DNA from: Megamerina dolium | Taxonomy: Eukaryota > Arthropoda > Insecta > Diptera > Megamerinidae | Direction: 5' to 3' | DNA: 64,000 nt | NCBI GenBank assembly: GCA_963854835.1 | Contig: OY978529.1 | Location: forward strand, 4,312,501-4,376,500 | Shown: piece after piece, positions 45,540 to 55,654 of the stretch | How the letters are laid out: each line of letters opens with the position of its first letter | Numbering within the stretch: the stretch's first letter is position 1 | Made by a program: the position numbers and the translations under genes | Notes under the pieces: generated by a model | Database searches by the model: none | What the model was told of the DNA's origin: nothing | What the model saw: the letters and a program-made list of their open reading frames with translations, nothing else

Positions 45540-45654
45540 AAAAATGTCAATTTTGTAAGGAAGGCCCTTTAAAGTGTTGAGATAGAGAGTAGGTGTGTTT
45601 CGAGAAAATGTTGTTGGTGAAAAATTTAGGAAGATCCCTCTAGAGGCAGTTACC
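45540..45654. repeat. Dispersed degenerate repeat fragment
   Basis: gtaaggaaggccctttaaag and atccctctagaggcagttac resemble blocks of the dispersed repeat; too short to be certain. Confidence 0.4.
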
Positions 45655-45745
45655 GAAGAGGGCGGTCCCAGAACTACCCGACCTAATAAAGAAACCACAA
45701 CAAATTTGGGAACATTTTTCTTTATTTTTCAACATAATCGGCTTT
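45655..45745 (-). mobile_element. Solo 3' end of a mariner copy
   Basis: gagggcggtcccagaactac then ccgacctaataaagaaacca, acaaatttgggaacattttt and ttcaacataatcggctttta match the first 90 bp of the mariner at 56226, i.e. the 3' terminus in minus orientation. It directly abuts the plus-oriented element at 45748. Confidence 0.85.
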
Positions 45746-45747
45746 TA

Positions 45748-46530
45748 CGAGAACGGTCCCAGAACTACCCGACCTGACATTTAAATGGCGGCAGTAGTTT
45801 GAAAAAAATTTATTTTGGTGAAAAGTGGCAACCTTATAAAACATACTATTTAAGTTTCAAGGTGCCACATTGCTTAGTATTTTTTTTTTTTTTTTTTTTT
45901 TTTGAGCCATCGAACGTTACCGACCTCAGTGAATTTCTAAAAATGGAAAAAAATTGGTAATTCAATACTTTCAGGTCTCAGTTCAACGAATATGAAAGCC
46001 GAACTAGATTCTACTCTGGGAGAGTCTGCTCCTTCGTTTACGGTCATAAAATATTGGATGCCAGAGTTTAAACGAGGTCATACGAGCTGCCAAGACGAAC
46101 ACCGTAATGGTCGACCAATTGAGGTGGCCACGCCAGAAACGGTTAAAAAAATCCAGAAAATGGTATTGGATGATCGCGGGCTGAAGGTGCGTGAGCTAGG
46201 TGACGTTGCAGGCATTTCTATACATCGTATATTGACCGAAAATTTGGAGATGTAAAAGCTGTGTGCAAGATGGGTGCTGCGTTTGCTCACAGTAGAACAA
46301 AAACAACGTCGTGAAGATGTTTCTATAGAGTGTTTGACGATGTTTCACAGTAATAAAGCCAAGTTTTTGCATCGATTTGTAACCATGGATGAGACATGGG
46401 TCCACCACTTTACACCTGAGACAAAGCAGCAGTCAAAACAGTGGACTGAAAGGGGAGAATCGTGTTGAGAAATAAGGAAAAATTTTCACAAAATTTATTG
46501 TTAGGTCGGGTAGTTTTGAGACCACCCTCG
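45748..46530 (+). mobile_element. Mariner deletion derivative, family C, copy 1
   Basis: Ends: cgagaacggtcccagaacta cccgacct at 45748-45775 and, in reverse complement of 46503-46530, cgagggtggtctcaaaacta cccgacct; 23 of 28 positions match. TA at 45746-45747 and 46531-46532. It codes for an N-terminal transposase part (45992-46255: KAELDSTLGESAPSFTVIKY, then WMPEFKRGHTSCQDEHRNGR, MVLDDRGLKVRELGDVAGIS), a stop, then REDVSIECLTMFHSNKAKFL and FVTMDETWVHHFTPETKQQS (first catalytic aspartate). After GESC it stops and jumps to the 3' end, so the other two catalytic blocks are deleted. A poly-T run is at about 45881-45903. Confidence 0.92.
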
Positions 46531-46755
46531 TATGTCCATTTTCGATTAAATATTCAGAAAATTTTAAATTGAGGTACATTCATATAATTGCTCATTGCTT
46601 GGAAATTTTTATTTTAGGATGTGATCTCCACGCAATATGTCAACCCACCGTCCATAATATTGTTGCATTCAAGCATTTTCTTCGTGGCGGACCTTAGGAT
46701 CGAGCGCAGGGCACACTTCCACAAATAGAGACGTTGCTTTAAAGTAATGTTTGCA
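46531..46755. other. Short non-genic stretch
   Basis: aaggacggtcc-like sequences at 46620-46740 (atgtgatctccacgcaatat, cattttcttcgtggcggacc) look like antisense remains of an unknown repeat; not identified. Confidence 0.35.
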
Positions 46756-46768
46756 TGCAAAAGGCTTT

Positions 46769-47115
46769 TTTTTAATACGGCACTTAACGCCCCGAATGGT
46801 TCTTTGGCCAACCTTGTCTTCCGCTATTGTTGTGCGTGTTCAATTTTGGACAGTATTGAAAGAGACCTAGTTAGTTTAGCCGGTTCCGAACGGCAGAACC
46901 CTTGTGATATCACTTTTTTGGAGCTTTGTCGAAGAGTTCTTTTAGAAGCTTTTTCATGGCAAATTTTTACTGCCGGAAGAATTGCCAATTGCTTGCCGAC
47001 AGGTGGGTACCGTTCGAAAGAACTTTTTTCCGATATGAAATTTGTTATGATTCAGCCGGAGATTGAACCCACGACCTACAGCCCAACACACTAACCACTG
47101 ATCTACGGCACCCAT
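46769..47115 (-). mobile_element. tRNA-derived SINE, copy 10, with target duplication
   Basis: Full-length, minus-oriented: acttaacgccccgaatggtt, tttggccaaccttgtcttcc, cgctattgttgtgcgtgttc, ggttccgaacggcagaaccc, ttgccgacaggtgggtaccg, gagattgaacccacgaccta, cactaaccactgatctacgg caccca. Flanked by the perfect 13-bp direct repeat tgcaaaaggcttt at 46756-46768 and 47116-47128. Confidence 0.97.
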
Positions 47116-47128
47116 TGCAAAAGGCTTT

Positions 47129-48115
47129 AGTTGTCCAAATAAGTCATTATGATAAACAATATTAAAAACTCAAAACTTTGGACAAGTCCATATTGTGAAA
47201 ATCCAAAATATTCCAATTTTACCCCTGAGCAGATGATGAAGACAATGATGAATGTGACGATTGTACTCATAATGATGATGTCTTGAAATTTTACGTATGT
47301 GTTTTGATGATGTACAGTTTTTTAGTATTTGTACCAGTTAGTATTTTTACTACGATTACTCCTGCTGCTGATGCTGCTACTATGTCATACTTATTACTGT
47401 CCATTTCTTGTTGATGTCAGAAGCCCCACTTATCAAAACCAAAAATAAAAAGAAGAAGAAGAAGAAGAAAAATATAAAAACTCTACTTTTCCCCAATGAC
47501 ATTTTATATAAAATTTGTCCTTTTTTTCTCCCCCCTTGCTACTCTTTCAATCTCTTGTCTACTCAAACTATTACTACTACAACTGGATTGCTACTCGTAT
47601 GAACATTTTCTCAAAACTGTCACTATTTATTTCATTTTTCCATCAAAAACTTTTAAGTTTTATAATAAATTTCTGCAAAAAAAAAGAAAAAAAAAAACAG
47701 AACAAAATAACAAATAAAAAACTCTAAAATAAAATAAAAATATCATACTTCGTTTTTCACTTATGACAGATAGGGTCCATATTTTTTTCCTTTGTTTTCG
47801 TTTTTCTTGTCATTCCCAAGTCTCTTCTGAGATAAACACATCCATACATATATACGTTCACATATTTGTTACATTCATTCTTATATTTCTTTAAGTGAAA
47901 ACATTTAGTTGATGAATTTTCCACATATGATTTGGTCACATCTGCTTATGTGACCAATGATGCATTGTCGAATATTTCAATTCGTTAAATATTTTAGGCA
48001 TGAAATCATAGTATATTTATATAGAATACGCATAAGGGAAAGTTCGTAAGCTTAAATTTTGACAAATGTCTTTGAAGTGGAGATTTTATTTATTAGCAAA
48101 CATCCAATACTTTAG
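47129..48115. other. Non-genic stretch
   Basis: GAT and AAG short runs (47449-47470) and poly-A; no gene seen. Confidence 0.55.
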
Positions 48116-48135
48116 TTAACCCATTTTAGTCTATT

Positions 48136-48151
48136 GGGTATTTAAATACCC
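48136..48151. repeat. piggyBac subterminal palindrome 1
   Basis: Perfect 16-bp palindrome gggtatttaaataccc, 16 bp inside the left end. A candidate transposase-binding site, by position only. Confidence 0.85.
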
Positions 48152-48486
48152 AAGAAAACTCTGAAACTTAAAAAATTTTAGCACGAACTAGAAAATAGAC
48201 ATCGAGGTATTTTTTTCATCATAGTGAAGAGGAAAGATAAACCTAAAAATAAAAAATAAAACCATACAAATTTTCCTGGGTTTTCCTTAAGTTTTGTACC
48301 ATTGAAAATTCTGTTTTTTTCTGAGTCGGAAAATGCTTAGGAAAGTGCTCCCAAATAAATGAAAAATGGGAAAAAATGGAAAACGCGCACTCTTTCTAGG
48401 TGGCCTAAGGTATACTTTTTAGAATAGAGACAATCAAGCAAAAATGCGCTAACAAACCTGGTCGTCACACGAGATATTTTGAAAAT

Positions 48487-48518
48487 GGGTATTTAAATAC
48501 CCGACAGTCCATGGTGTG
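48487..48518. repeat. piggyBac subterminal inverted repeat, left
   Basis: gggtatttaaatacccgaca gtccatggtgtg; reverse complement of 50701-50732 with one mismatch. Confidence 0.9.
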
Positions 48519-48580
48519 TAGTCAAAATGCAATTTTTTGTTGTATGACAAATATAAATTGAAGTAAATAAAAAGCGCATA

Positions 48581-48941
48581 AAAAAAAAATAAATATGTGG
48601 CACTTAAAGCCCCAAAGGACTCATTGGCCGAGCTTCTCTTCCATTACTGTTGTGCGTCTTAAATTTGGACAGTATTAGAAGGGAACTACTTATTTTAGCC
48701 GGTTCCGAACGGCAGAACATTTGTGACATCACTTTTTTCTGAGCTTTGTCACAGAGTTCTTTAAGAAGCTTTTTCATGGCAAGTTGTTACTGTCGGAAGA
48801 ATTGCCAATTGCTTGCCGACAGGTGGGTACCATTCGAAAGAAAAATCTTTTCGATATTAAATTTGTTATGCATCAGCCGGGGATTGAACCCACGACCTAC
48901 AGATCAGAAGGCGAACACAATAACCACTGAGCTACGGCACC
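48581..48941 (-). mobile_element. tRNA-derived SINE, copy 11, nested in piggyBac, with target duplication
   Basis: Full-length and close to consensus: A-rich end, atgtggcacttaaagcccca, tccattactgttgtgcgtct, ggttccgaacggcagaacat, ttgccgacaggtgggtacca, ggggattgaacccacgacct and aaccactgagctacggcacc. Flanked by the perfect 12-bp direct repeat aaaaagcgcata (48569-48580 and 48942-48953). It lies in the piggyBac 3' non-coding part, so it inserted later than the piggyBac. Confidence 0.98.
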
Positions 48942-49009
48942 AAAAAGCGCATAGAAATTTGAATTTTTCTTATTTTATTAAAAATTGGCAACGTTTATAA
49001 AAAAAATTT

Positions 49010-50391
49010 TCATTGAGCCATTGCTTTTTTTTGTTGGTCTGGTGCAACACCTTTATGGTAGTCCGAAAAGCAAGGAGCTGGATGCAAGTTTGTCTGGCAC
49101 TTCAAGCATCCATATTCAGTTTTACCGCCGTTCTGCGAACAACGATGACGAGTGTTGAGCTTTCCGATCAAATGATCCATTCGATCATAACGCGTTGTTA
49201 GTTCGGCTCCGGAAGTCGATTTTCTTCCTGGATGATGAGAAGTGCGCTTTACCATAATGGATTCACAAACCGCCACTCGGAATTCTACTTGAGACATCAA
49301 GGGGTTATTTTCATATTTGCGACAAAAGCAGTGTAGCTTCCACGCATTTACCATGACCGCATCTAACGCATTTGTTATCAACGGCCAATACCACTTCTTG
49401 CCTCGAATCCGAATTCGATAATTATTTATTGCATTGTCAAAAAGGTCCACACCACCCATGCGATTATTATATTGGCTGACCAAATGAGGCTGATCAATTA
49501 GAACCTTTTTTTTGTTGCTTTCGATCATACCGCTTTGCATAAAATATTGGCGTATGGCTCATGAAATTCGATAGTAAAGTTACAACCTGAAAATATAGGA
49601 ATAATGATTAACGCTGGGACAAAATGGAACGGTTCTGAGAATAACTTACTGCATTATCGTTCCAACGCACTGCAAGTATTGAATTGTTTCTATCAAAATA
49701 AAAGTCAGATGTCCCGCGAGGTTTCTTGCGCATTTCTTTGATGCTTATCAATGGGGCATGATTGGTCCGATTATCACGTACAGTTCCCAAAGCGAAGTAT
49801 CCATCCTTTGATAAACGCGTCATTAGCTTGTGACTTGTGAAAAAGTTGTCAAACGTTACAGTGTGCTTAGAGCGGTCCTCTAGATGCGACAAAAGTGATA
49901 AGACAGTTCGTTCTCCAAGTCCAAAGTCGGTAACTTTTTGCTCTGATGCACCAGCGTACGGGATAAACTGGTATAAGTATCCTTCTGTCGAGGCTAAGCA
50001 CCAATACTTGTATCCAAATCGAATTGGTTTACTTTTGATGAACATCTTACATGAATGTCGGCCATAGGAGGCTATCATTTGCTCATCAATCGAAAGATTG
50101 TGAGAAAATATGCCAAATTGAAGGAATTTTTTATTTAATAAATTATTCAATGGTGCAACTTTTGCAAATTTGTTTTTCGGATCCAGCGCTGAGTTGTCGC
50201 AGACGTGAAAGTATTGTTTGATTTTTTTCCTCATTGTCACTTACAGCATCGACGGCATCGGGTGGCGTTATAATAACATTAATAAAGTCGGCATGTTGAC
50301 CTACCTCTTCTCCATCACTATCTCCATCAGATAAATCATTGAGAAAAGCTTCCACTTCAGCAGCTGTTAAAATTTGTTGTCGACGAATCAT
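49010..50391 (-). pseudogene. piggyBac transposase with one intron and frame breaks
   Basis: Likely start ATG at 50391 (MIRRQQILTAAEVEAFLNDL, then an acidic stretch DGDSDGEEVG). An earlier in-frame ATG at 50433 is possible. After a break the core (50240 down) reads KKIKQYFHVCDNSALDPKNK, LSIDEQMIASYGRHSCKMFI, FGYKYWCLASTEGYLYQFIP, TVTFDNFFTSHKLMTRLSKD. The aspartates in SIDEQ, FDNFF and (49540 down) NNRMGGVDLFDNAINNYRIR correspond to the piggyBac catalytic triad. The end holds the cysteine-rich domain: RHRCSQNGGKTEYGCLKCQT then PAPCFSDYH. Roughly 100 residues between the acidic start and KKIKQYF are missing compared with the ~590-residue family. A one-base change in an A8 run near 49511-49518 shifts the frame. 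Catalytic residues are kept but the gene is dead. Confidence 0.93.
49587..49649 (-). other. 63-nt intron in the piggyBac transposase
   Basis: On the minus strand the exon AACGATAATGCA is followed by GTAAGTTATT, and 63 nt later TATATTTTCAG precedes GTTGTAACTTTACTATCG. Splicing joins RWNDNA to VVTLLSNF, matching the conserved piggyBac WNDNxVVTxxSN block. Unspliced, the frame reads a non-conserved stretch and stops. The length is a multiple of three, and donor and pyrimidine-rich acceptor are typical of insect introns. Confidence 0.85.
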
Positions 50392-50454
50392 TTTCAGTTC
50401 AAAATACCTCAAGCTAAAAACAGCACTACTCAATGACCACCACTACAATGAAAA

Positions 50455-50662
50455 GCTTTCTCATGTTTTCGTACGCATACTTTCTTTAGCTTATTTCGGG
50501 GAAACCCCTTTTTCTATATTTTGCAAATAACGCTAGAACACATAACTCGAACGAAATGCCGCGCATTTCGTATGCATGCTTTTTCTAACTTATTTCGGGG
50601 AAACCCCTTTTTCTATATTTTGCAAATATCGCTCGCGCACATAACGCGAACGAAATACCGCG
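50455..50662. repeat. piggyBac leader direct repeat
   Basis: Two units of about 105 bp share ttatttcggggaaacccctt, tttctatattttgcaaata and cacataac-cgaacgaaat. They lie just upstream of the transposase start and may hold its promoter; this is inference. Confidence 0.88.
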
Positions 50663-50700
50663 GATTATTTTTTGGCAAAAAAGTTAAAGCGAAAGCAGGT

Positions 50701-50732
50701 CACACCATGGCCTGTCGGGTATTTAAATACCC
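50701..50732. repeat. piggyBac subterminal inverted repeat, right
   Basis: cacaccatggcctgtcgggt atttaaataccc, the partner of 48487-48518, 127 bp from the right end. Confidence 0.9.
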
Positions 50733-50862
50733 ATACCATATCTCAGGTGTGGGTGCAGATAAAAAAAAATTTATTTTTTCTTTCTATGGTTCACCAGGCA
50801 CGCCAATAAAAATTTCATCAAAATCGTATGAGCCGATCTATGGTCAGTCTTTAATGGGTTAA

Positions 50863-51649
50863 CAAGTTTAAGCTACAAGATTAATTCGAAGAACTTAGCT
50901 TTGGAGTACTTTTAATCATAAATAATAGGTTTGGATTTGGAAAGGCCTTAAAATCTAATCTTGTTAGTACAGGCCTTGGGGGGAAAAACTTCAGAGATTA
51001 CATGTAACTTAAAGGAGTTTTGCAGCTGCTGCATTTCAAATATCGTAGATCAACTCTACGGGTTTGTGTATAGGATAATTATTACAGTGGTGAAGCTTAA
51101 ATTGAAGTAGGAATCAAAAATAAGTAGAAAAAGATTTATAAGTGGATCTGTTGTGTCCGAAAAACCTTTGTTGAACTTCTTATTCAATGCTATTTTGTTA
51201 AATTTACACCAGAAGACTTTTTTGGGTTTACTTTCAAAAATTTTTAAAAATATTTATCATTGCAATTTTTATTACTCTCGAAGGAATTGCCAATTGCTTG
51301 GTGGTCATCGTTTTGAACGATAAATTGTTTGCACTTCCTAAAAATGCTATTACATTAGCAGCACTCGTATTCGCATCCACGAACTGTGGCCAAAAGCCAA
51401 TGCCATCTTATGAAATTACGGCAGCTCCTAGTGGCAGAGCCCTAGAAAAAATTAAAACTTATTCTATAAAAAATTGTTCTAAAGTAGTTGACAATTCTTT
51501 CGATAGTAAAATGTTTTCTAAAAAAATCAAAAATTCTGTGGCAATGTTAAAAGAGCTTTTCGGAATATTTTTTATAACAAACTTTAGGGTTAAGTTATTA
51601 AGAAGACACTCCTAGGCCTATTCTGATATCATCGAACTACTCTTACAGT
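50863..51649. other. Non-genic stretch with small SINE trace
   Basis: A short SINE-like block (gaaggaattgccaattgctt, 51280-51299) is all that is recognisable. The frame at 51298-51615 (105 codons, starting MVVIVLNDKLFALPKNAITL) has no domain I know; its start lies in the SINE trace, so it is most likely chance. Confidence 0.45.
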
Positions 51650-51792
51650 ACTCTTCAAGAAATATTTATCATGGCAAATTATTTCTGCGGGAAAAATTGC
51701 AAATTACTTGCCGACAGGTGGGCACGATTTGAAAGCTACATCTTATCTACGGCCTACCTCTTATCTATCATTGAACTACGGCATCCACAGAG
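51650..51792 (-). mobile_element. tRNA-derived SINE, copy 17, degraded 5' part
   Basis: tatttatcatggcaaattat, ttacttgccgacaggtgggc and a decayed head (tatcattgaactacggcatc ca). The 3' half is missing and the middle of the head is scrambled. Confidence 0.75.
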
Positions 51793-52120
51793 AATGACAA
51801 AGGAATGGCTCGATAAATTCATTCTGTTCGCTGAGTGATGAAAGAGAATATGTTTAAAATATGTGTATTACATAACGGTTACATCCCCAATAGGGATGGG
51901 ACCATACCCTATTGGCAATTTTAGAACGTTACATTTACAAAGTTAATTTTTTAGGACATTCTGATATGAATACCTGAGCCCGATCACTTATTGAGTTCAG
52001 ACAATAATCAGCCATAATATGATTACCACATCTTTTCTGGTAACAGCATTATTCTATTATTTTATAGTCCTGATGAAAACACTCAGCATGCTCCTCACTA
52101 GTGACACCTATAAAAAAAAT
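51793..52120. other. Non-genic stretch
   Basis: Nothing recognisable. Confidence 0.5.
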
Positions 52121-52444
52121 TGAAATAAATATGTGGCATTTATAAGCCCCGAAGGGCTCTTTGGCCGAGCTTTTCTTCCGTTACTGTTGTGCGTGTTAAA
52201 TTTTGGACAGTATTAGAAGGGACCTACTTATTTTAGCCGGTTCCGAACGGCAGAACTCTTGCGACATCACTTTTTCTGAGCTTTGTGACAGAGTTCTTTT
52301 AGAAGCTTTTCCTTGGCAAATTGTTACTGCCGGAAGAATTGCCAATTGCTTGCCGACAGGTGGGTACCATTCGAATGAAAATACTTTTCGATTTTAAGTT
52401 TGTTATGCTTCAGCCAGGGATTGAACCCACGATCTACAGATCAG
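52121..52444 (-). mobile_element. tRNA-derived SINE, copy 12, head truncated
   Basis: Near-consensus body with 3' end (A-rich, aatatgtggcatttataagc ccc), ggttccgaacggcagaactc and ttgccgacaggtgggtacca. The head stops at gatctacagatcag, so the A box is missing while the B box (gggattgaaccc, reverse) is kept. This looks like 5' truncation at or after insertion. Confidence 0.94.
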
Positions 52445-52532
52445 GGTTCACCTTCACCAAAATCATTCTAAGATTAGTTAGAAGTTAATAGTTCTTATAA
52501 ACATTTCTAAGTGGAACAAAATTGATTAAATA
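52445..52532. other. Short spacer
   Basis: No feature seen. Confidence 0.4.
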
Positions 52533-53145
52533 TTGGGTGTTCGAAAAAGTTCGGTAACAAATTGTCGGTAGATGGCTCTAAAATGTAACATCTCTGGCAA
52601 TATTAATTACATCTGATTATAATATAGCTTGTTTGTTTTAATCTTCATTTTGTTAATAGGCATTATTCAAATCGTGTTATTCTGTGAAAAGTTATTCTAG
52701 AAAAGATAAGAATGCGTCGTAGGTTGCAGAAAAAATTTGTGAAGTTTACGGAGACGAAACATTTCTGAAGCGAATAATTACGGGCGATATAAAGTGGATC
52801 ATGTACGACAGTAATGTAGAAAAACTATCGCAGACAAAGCGAGCTGAAGCTTCGCGAACGGTGCAAAGCCAGGATTGACACCAAGAAAGGTAACGCTGTG
52901 TGTCTGAAGGGATTGGATGAGAATTGTTCATTATTCGCTTCTACAACCTGATCAAATGATGGATTCTGATCTCTACGTTCAAGAACTCATAAGATTGAAG
53001 CAAGCAATTCAATCAAAATGGCCAGAATTGATCAATAGAAAAGGTGTTGTGTTCCATCATGACAACACCAGACCACACACATCTTTGATGACCCAAAAGA
53101 AACTGAGAGAGCTTAGCTGGGAAGCTGTGATGCTGTGATGCTGTG
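52533..53145 (+). mobile_element. Mariner relic, 5' end and partial transposase
   Basis: Starts ttgggtgttcgaaaaagttc ggtaac after TA (52531-52532), a mariner-like 5' end. Coding remains: EVYGDETFLKRIITGDIKWI (the first catalytic aspartate, GDIKW, near 52785), then YVQELIRLKQAIQSKWPELI and GVVFHHDNTRPHTSLMTQKK (second aspartate) up to LRELSWEAVML (52917-53138). It ends abruptly, abutting a second relic in the opposite orientation. Confidence 0.85.
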
Positions 53146-53149
53146 CGTT

Positions 53150-54030
53150 TTTCTTAGGTGGTTTTGACAATGTCTTCCTAACGTTTAGGCAACTCCTTGC
53201 TCAAACAATTGTTTATTCTTGGAGCCAAAATACGCGTCGATATCCCTTTTTCTAGCTTCTTTTGAGGTGTTGTCCTTATTACTTATATCGGACTAAAATC
53301 CACGGAAAAGATGATCATCGCAAGGTGCAATATCCTGAGAGTATGATGGATGCGGCATTAGCTCCCATCCGAGCTCGTTCAGCTTGCTTAAGGTCTGTCT
53401 TGCGGTATGCAGAAACAAAACTTCGCGTCTATTGACTAAAGACGGGCGATTTTTTTGAAGTGCTTCAATCAGTTTGGATAGTTGATGGCAATAATAATCA
53501 GCTGTGATCGTCTAGTTTAAAATAAATGATACCGGCCATTTCCCACCAGCAGGAGGCCATCTCTGGGGGTTAGTTCTGCTGTTTCATCCATATCTAACCA
53601 CTGGCGTTTGTGAACAGGGTTATTGGAACCGACCCATTTTTTGTGCCCAGTAACAATTTGGTTCAAAAAACTCTCATTTTCAAGCAGATGCAGCAGCTGA
53701 GAACAAACATTCATTCTCTGCTGAAGGTTTGCAACGGAAAGTTTATGTGAAAACCATTTTCGCAGCTTTGGAACCTTGCTCAATGGAACCAGGTGCTTGT
53801 AAACTGTTCCATGCGATGATTATAATCTTCCAGCCATCATATCGACTGTCAAACTTGGCTCAGATTCCACGAGTTCCAGCAAGGCGTCGGAGTTAAAGAC
53901 CTCCAGACCAGACGACCAGAGCGTGGGGCATCTTCAACGTCACAATCACCACTTCGGAATTTGGAAAACCACTTTTGCGCAGTCCTTACACTCACGGTAT
54001 TCTCCATACGAATCATGATCATGTTGATTG
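53150..54030 (-). mobile_element. Mariner relic, different family, opposite orientation
   Basis: On the minus strand, the N-terminal part near 54010-53880 (QKWFSKFRSGDCDVEDAPRS), then 53517-53783 (HKLSVANLQQRMNVCSQLLH, FLNQIVTGHKKWVGSNNPVH). The first catalytic aspartate is replaced: TGHKKW in place of TGDEKW. At 53340-53480 come YCHQLSKLIEALQKNRPSLV and LGWELMPHPSYSQDIAPCDD, in which the third catalytic block is altered. Ends not identified. Confidence 0.82.
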
Positions 54031-55654
54031 TGATAAAGATAAAGATAATGATAATGATGATGATGATTGAATCACATCAACCCAAATTGTATGTACCAGT
54101 ATCTATCAAATATCAAATCTGAGTTTGAAGCAAGCTGAACTTATCATGAGTTAGCATTTGTAATTTGAAGAGCATAACCTATTTGTTCTCTAATCAAAAT
54201 CAAGCAAGGCCAATTTGCACGATTTTCTTCGTGTTTTTCTAATGTCAGAACAGATGCCTTTCTGGTGATGCTGCTGATGATGATGTTTTTCCATCATCTG
54301 TCACCATCATCATCATCATCATCATCATCATCTTTATCATCATCATCATTAGTATTAGCATTAGCAATTTTTGATGAAATGTTAGCGGACTGCTGATGTA
54401 GCTGTTGCTATAGCTGGTCCCATTAGCACGTGCAGGCATTAAAATCTGTTGCTGTTACAAAAGAAATGATTCTATGCTCGCGAGTAAGCAAGGTATTATA
54501 TAGGACATAATTTGTTAGAGTATTGTACATATTGCAGTTGTTTTTCCCTTCAATTCAGTTTTCGTTTTGCCAAATTACCATCCATAATATCAATACTTAT
54601 ACCGTTGCCACCATCACAATCATCACAAGCGTATTGTGTTAAACGACAAAGCACCCAAGGGCTAAAAACGTACACAGAACATTCATTCAAAATGAGTATT
54701 TTGTTTGTGCGATGGTTCATATTTAGTATTTTTACCAGAGTAGAGATAATACATAGTCACAACGTGGAGGGGTGACGCTTAAATTTGTTTATTTGTTTTC
54801 CAAAGCAACACTCACGCAGAGAACGTTGGAAATGCAACACTGGGTGGCGCTTTGAGTGGCAACAATTTACGTCTGGCATTACTTATCGCATAATGCATTT
54901 GCAACCATCCGCAGACGTATACATTTAATACCATTTGGAAACGTATAGACATCATTTAAACACCGCATTTTCAAACACACCTCACCTCCCTCAAACCGAC
55001 ACCTCAAAAATCGTCATGAAGAAACAGGTGCAAAACACTTAAGTTGCCAAACATTTTCCAAGTGATACATAATTTTCATGTTTATACTATGAACTGTTCT
55101 TGATTCAGGCGGCTTCTTCTCATACCCTACAAGCATTTGGGCTTGTTTATGTGTATGCGGCATGTTTAGTTGGAAATTGCACAAATCATTTCCGTATTTG
55201 TTTGTTTGCTTTCGCAACACAAAAGCAAATTTGTCTGTTGAATGCCACTGTAATACAAAGTGGGTGGATTTCTGTGCCGGGATATTATTATATATTTATA
55301 TGCAGTACAATGGTGGGGGAGATAGCACATTAAATACCCCCAAAAACGTATGTACATGTATACGAGTCATTGCGTATAGATGTGTGCATACCACATAAGC
55401 TTAGCTCATAATTTCGTTATGTTTATGTTTGTAAGATGTGATGCGACTAGACATCACATCCAACATATATACTGCATGTGTATGCTTGAGTAAGGAAGAG
55501 TCTACTAAATATATGCAATTGAGCTTTAGGCACTGTGGCGAAAACACTTTTATTTAATAGAGGTTTTTAAAATTGTGCTTCTAATTATAGTTTTTCGTTT
55601 AGTTGTAGTGTAATAATAATTCTCATATGGTTCATTGAAAAGAAAAGACATATT
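54031..55654. other. Non-genic stretch
   Basis: An ATC microsatellite at 54301-54353 and surrounding ATG-rich DNA; no gene recognised. Confidence 0.55.
54301..54353. repeat. ATC trinucleotide microsatellite
   Basis: About seventeen ATC units with two interruptions (ttt). Confidence 0.9.

Larger units (their letters stand above)
48120..50858 (-). mobile_element. piggyBac-type DNA transposon, near complete
   Basis: Flanked by TTAA at 48116-48119 and 50859-50862. Left end cccattttagtctattgggt; right end in reverse complement cccattaaagactgaccata. Total 2739 bp, or about 2.37 kb without the SINE inserted at 48581-48941, which is normal for piggyBac. The transposase is on the minus strand. The palindrome gggtatttaaataccc occurs at 48136, 48487 and 50717. 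The last two sit in a longer inverted repeat (gggtatttaaatacccgaca then g-ccatggtgtg). A roughly 100-bp direct repeat occupies the 5' leader (50455-50662). Confidence 0.95.

Noticed and set aside
48861..48941. Functional tRNA gene suggested by box A and B
   Set aside because: The acceptor and anticodon stems do not pair well, the head continues into a repeat body, and many copies exist: it is a SINE head.
51298..51615. 105-codon open frame
   Set aside because: Starts inside a SINE trace, no known domain, AT-rich chance frame more likely.
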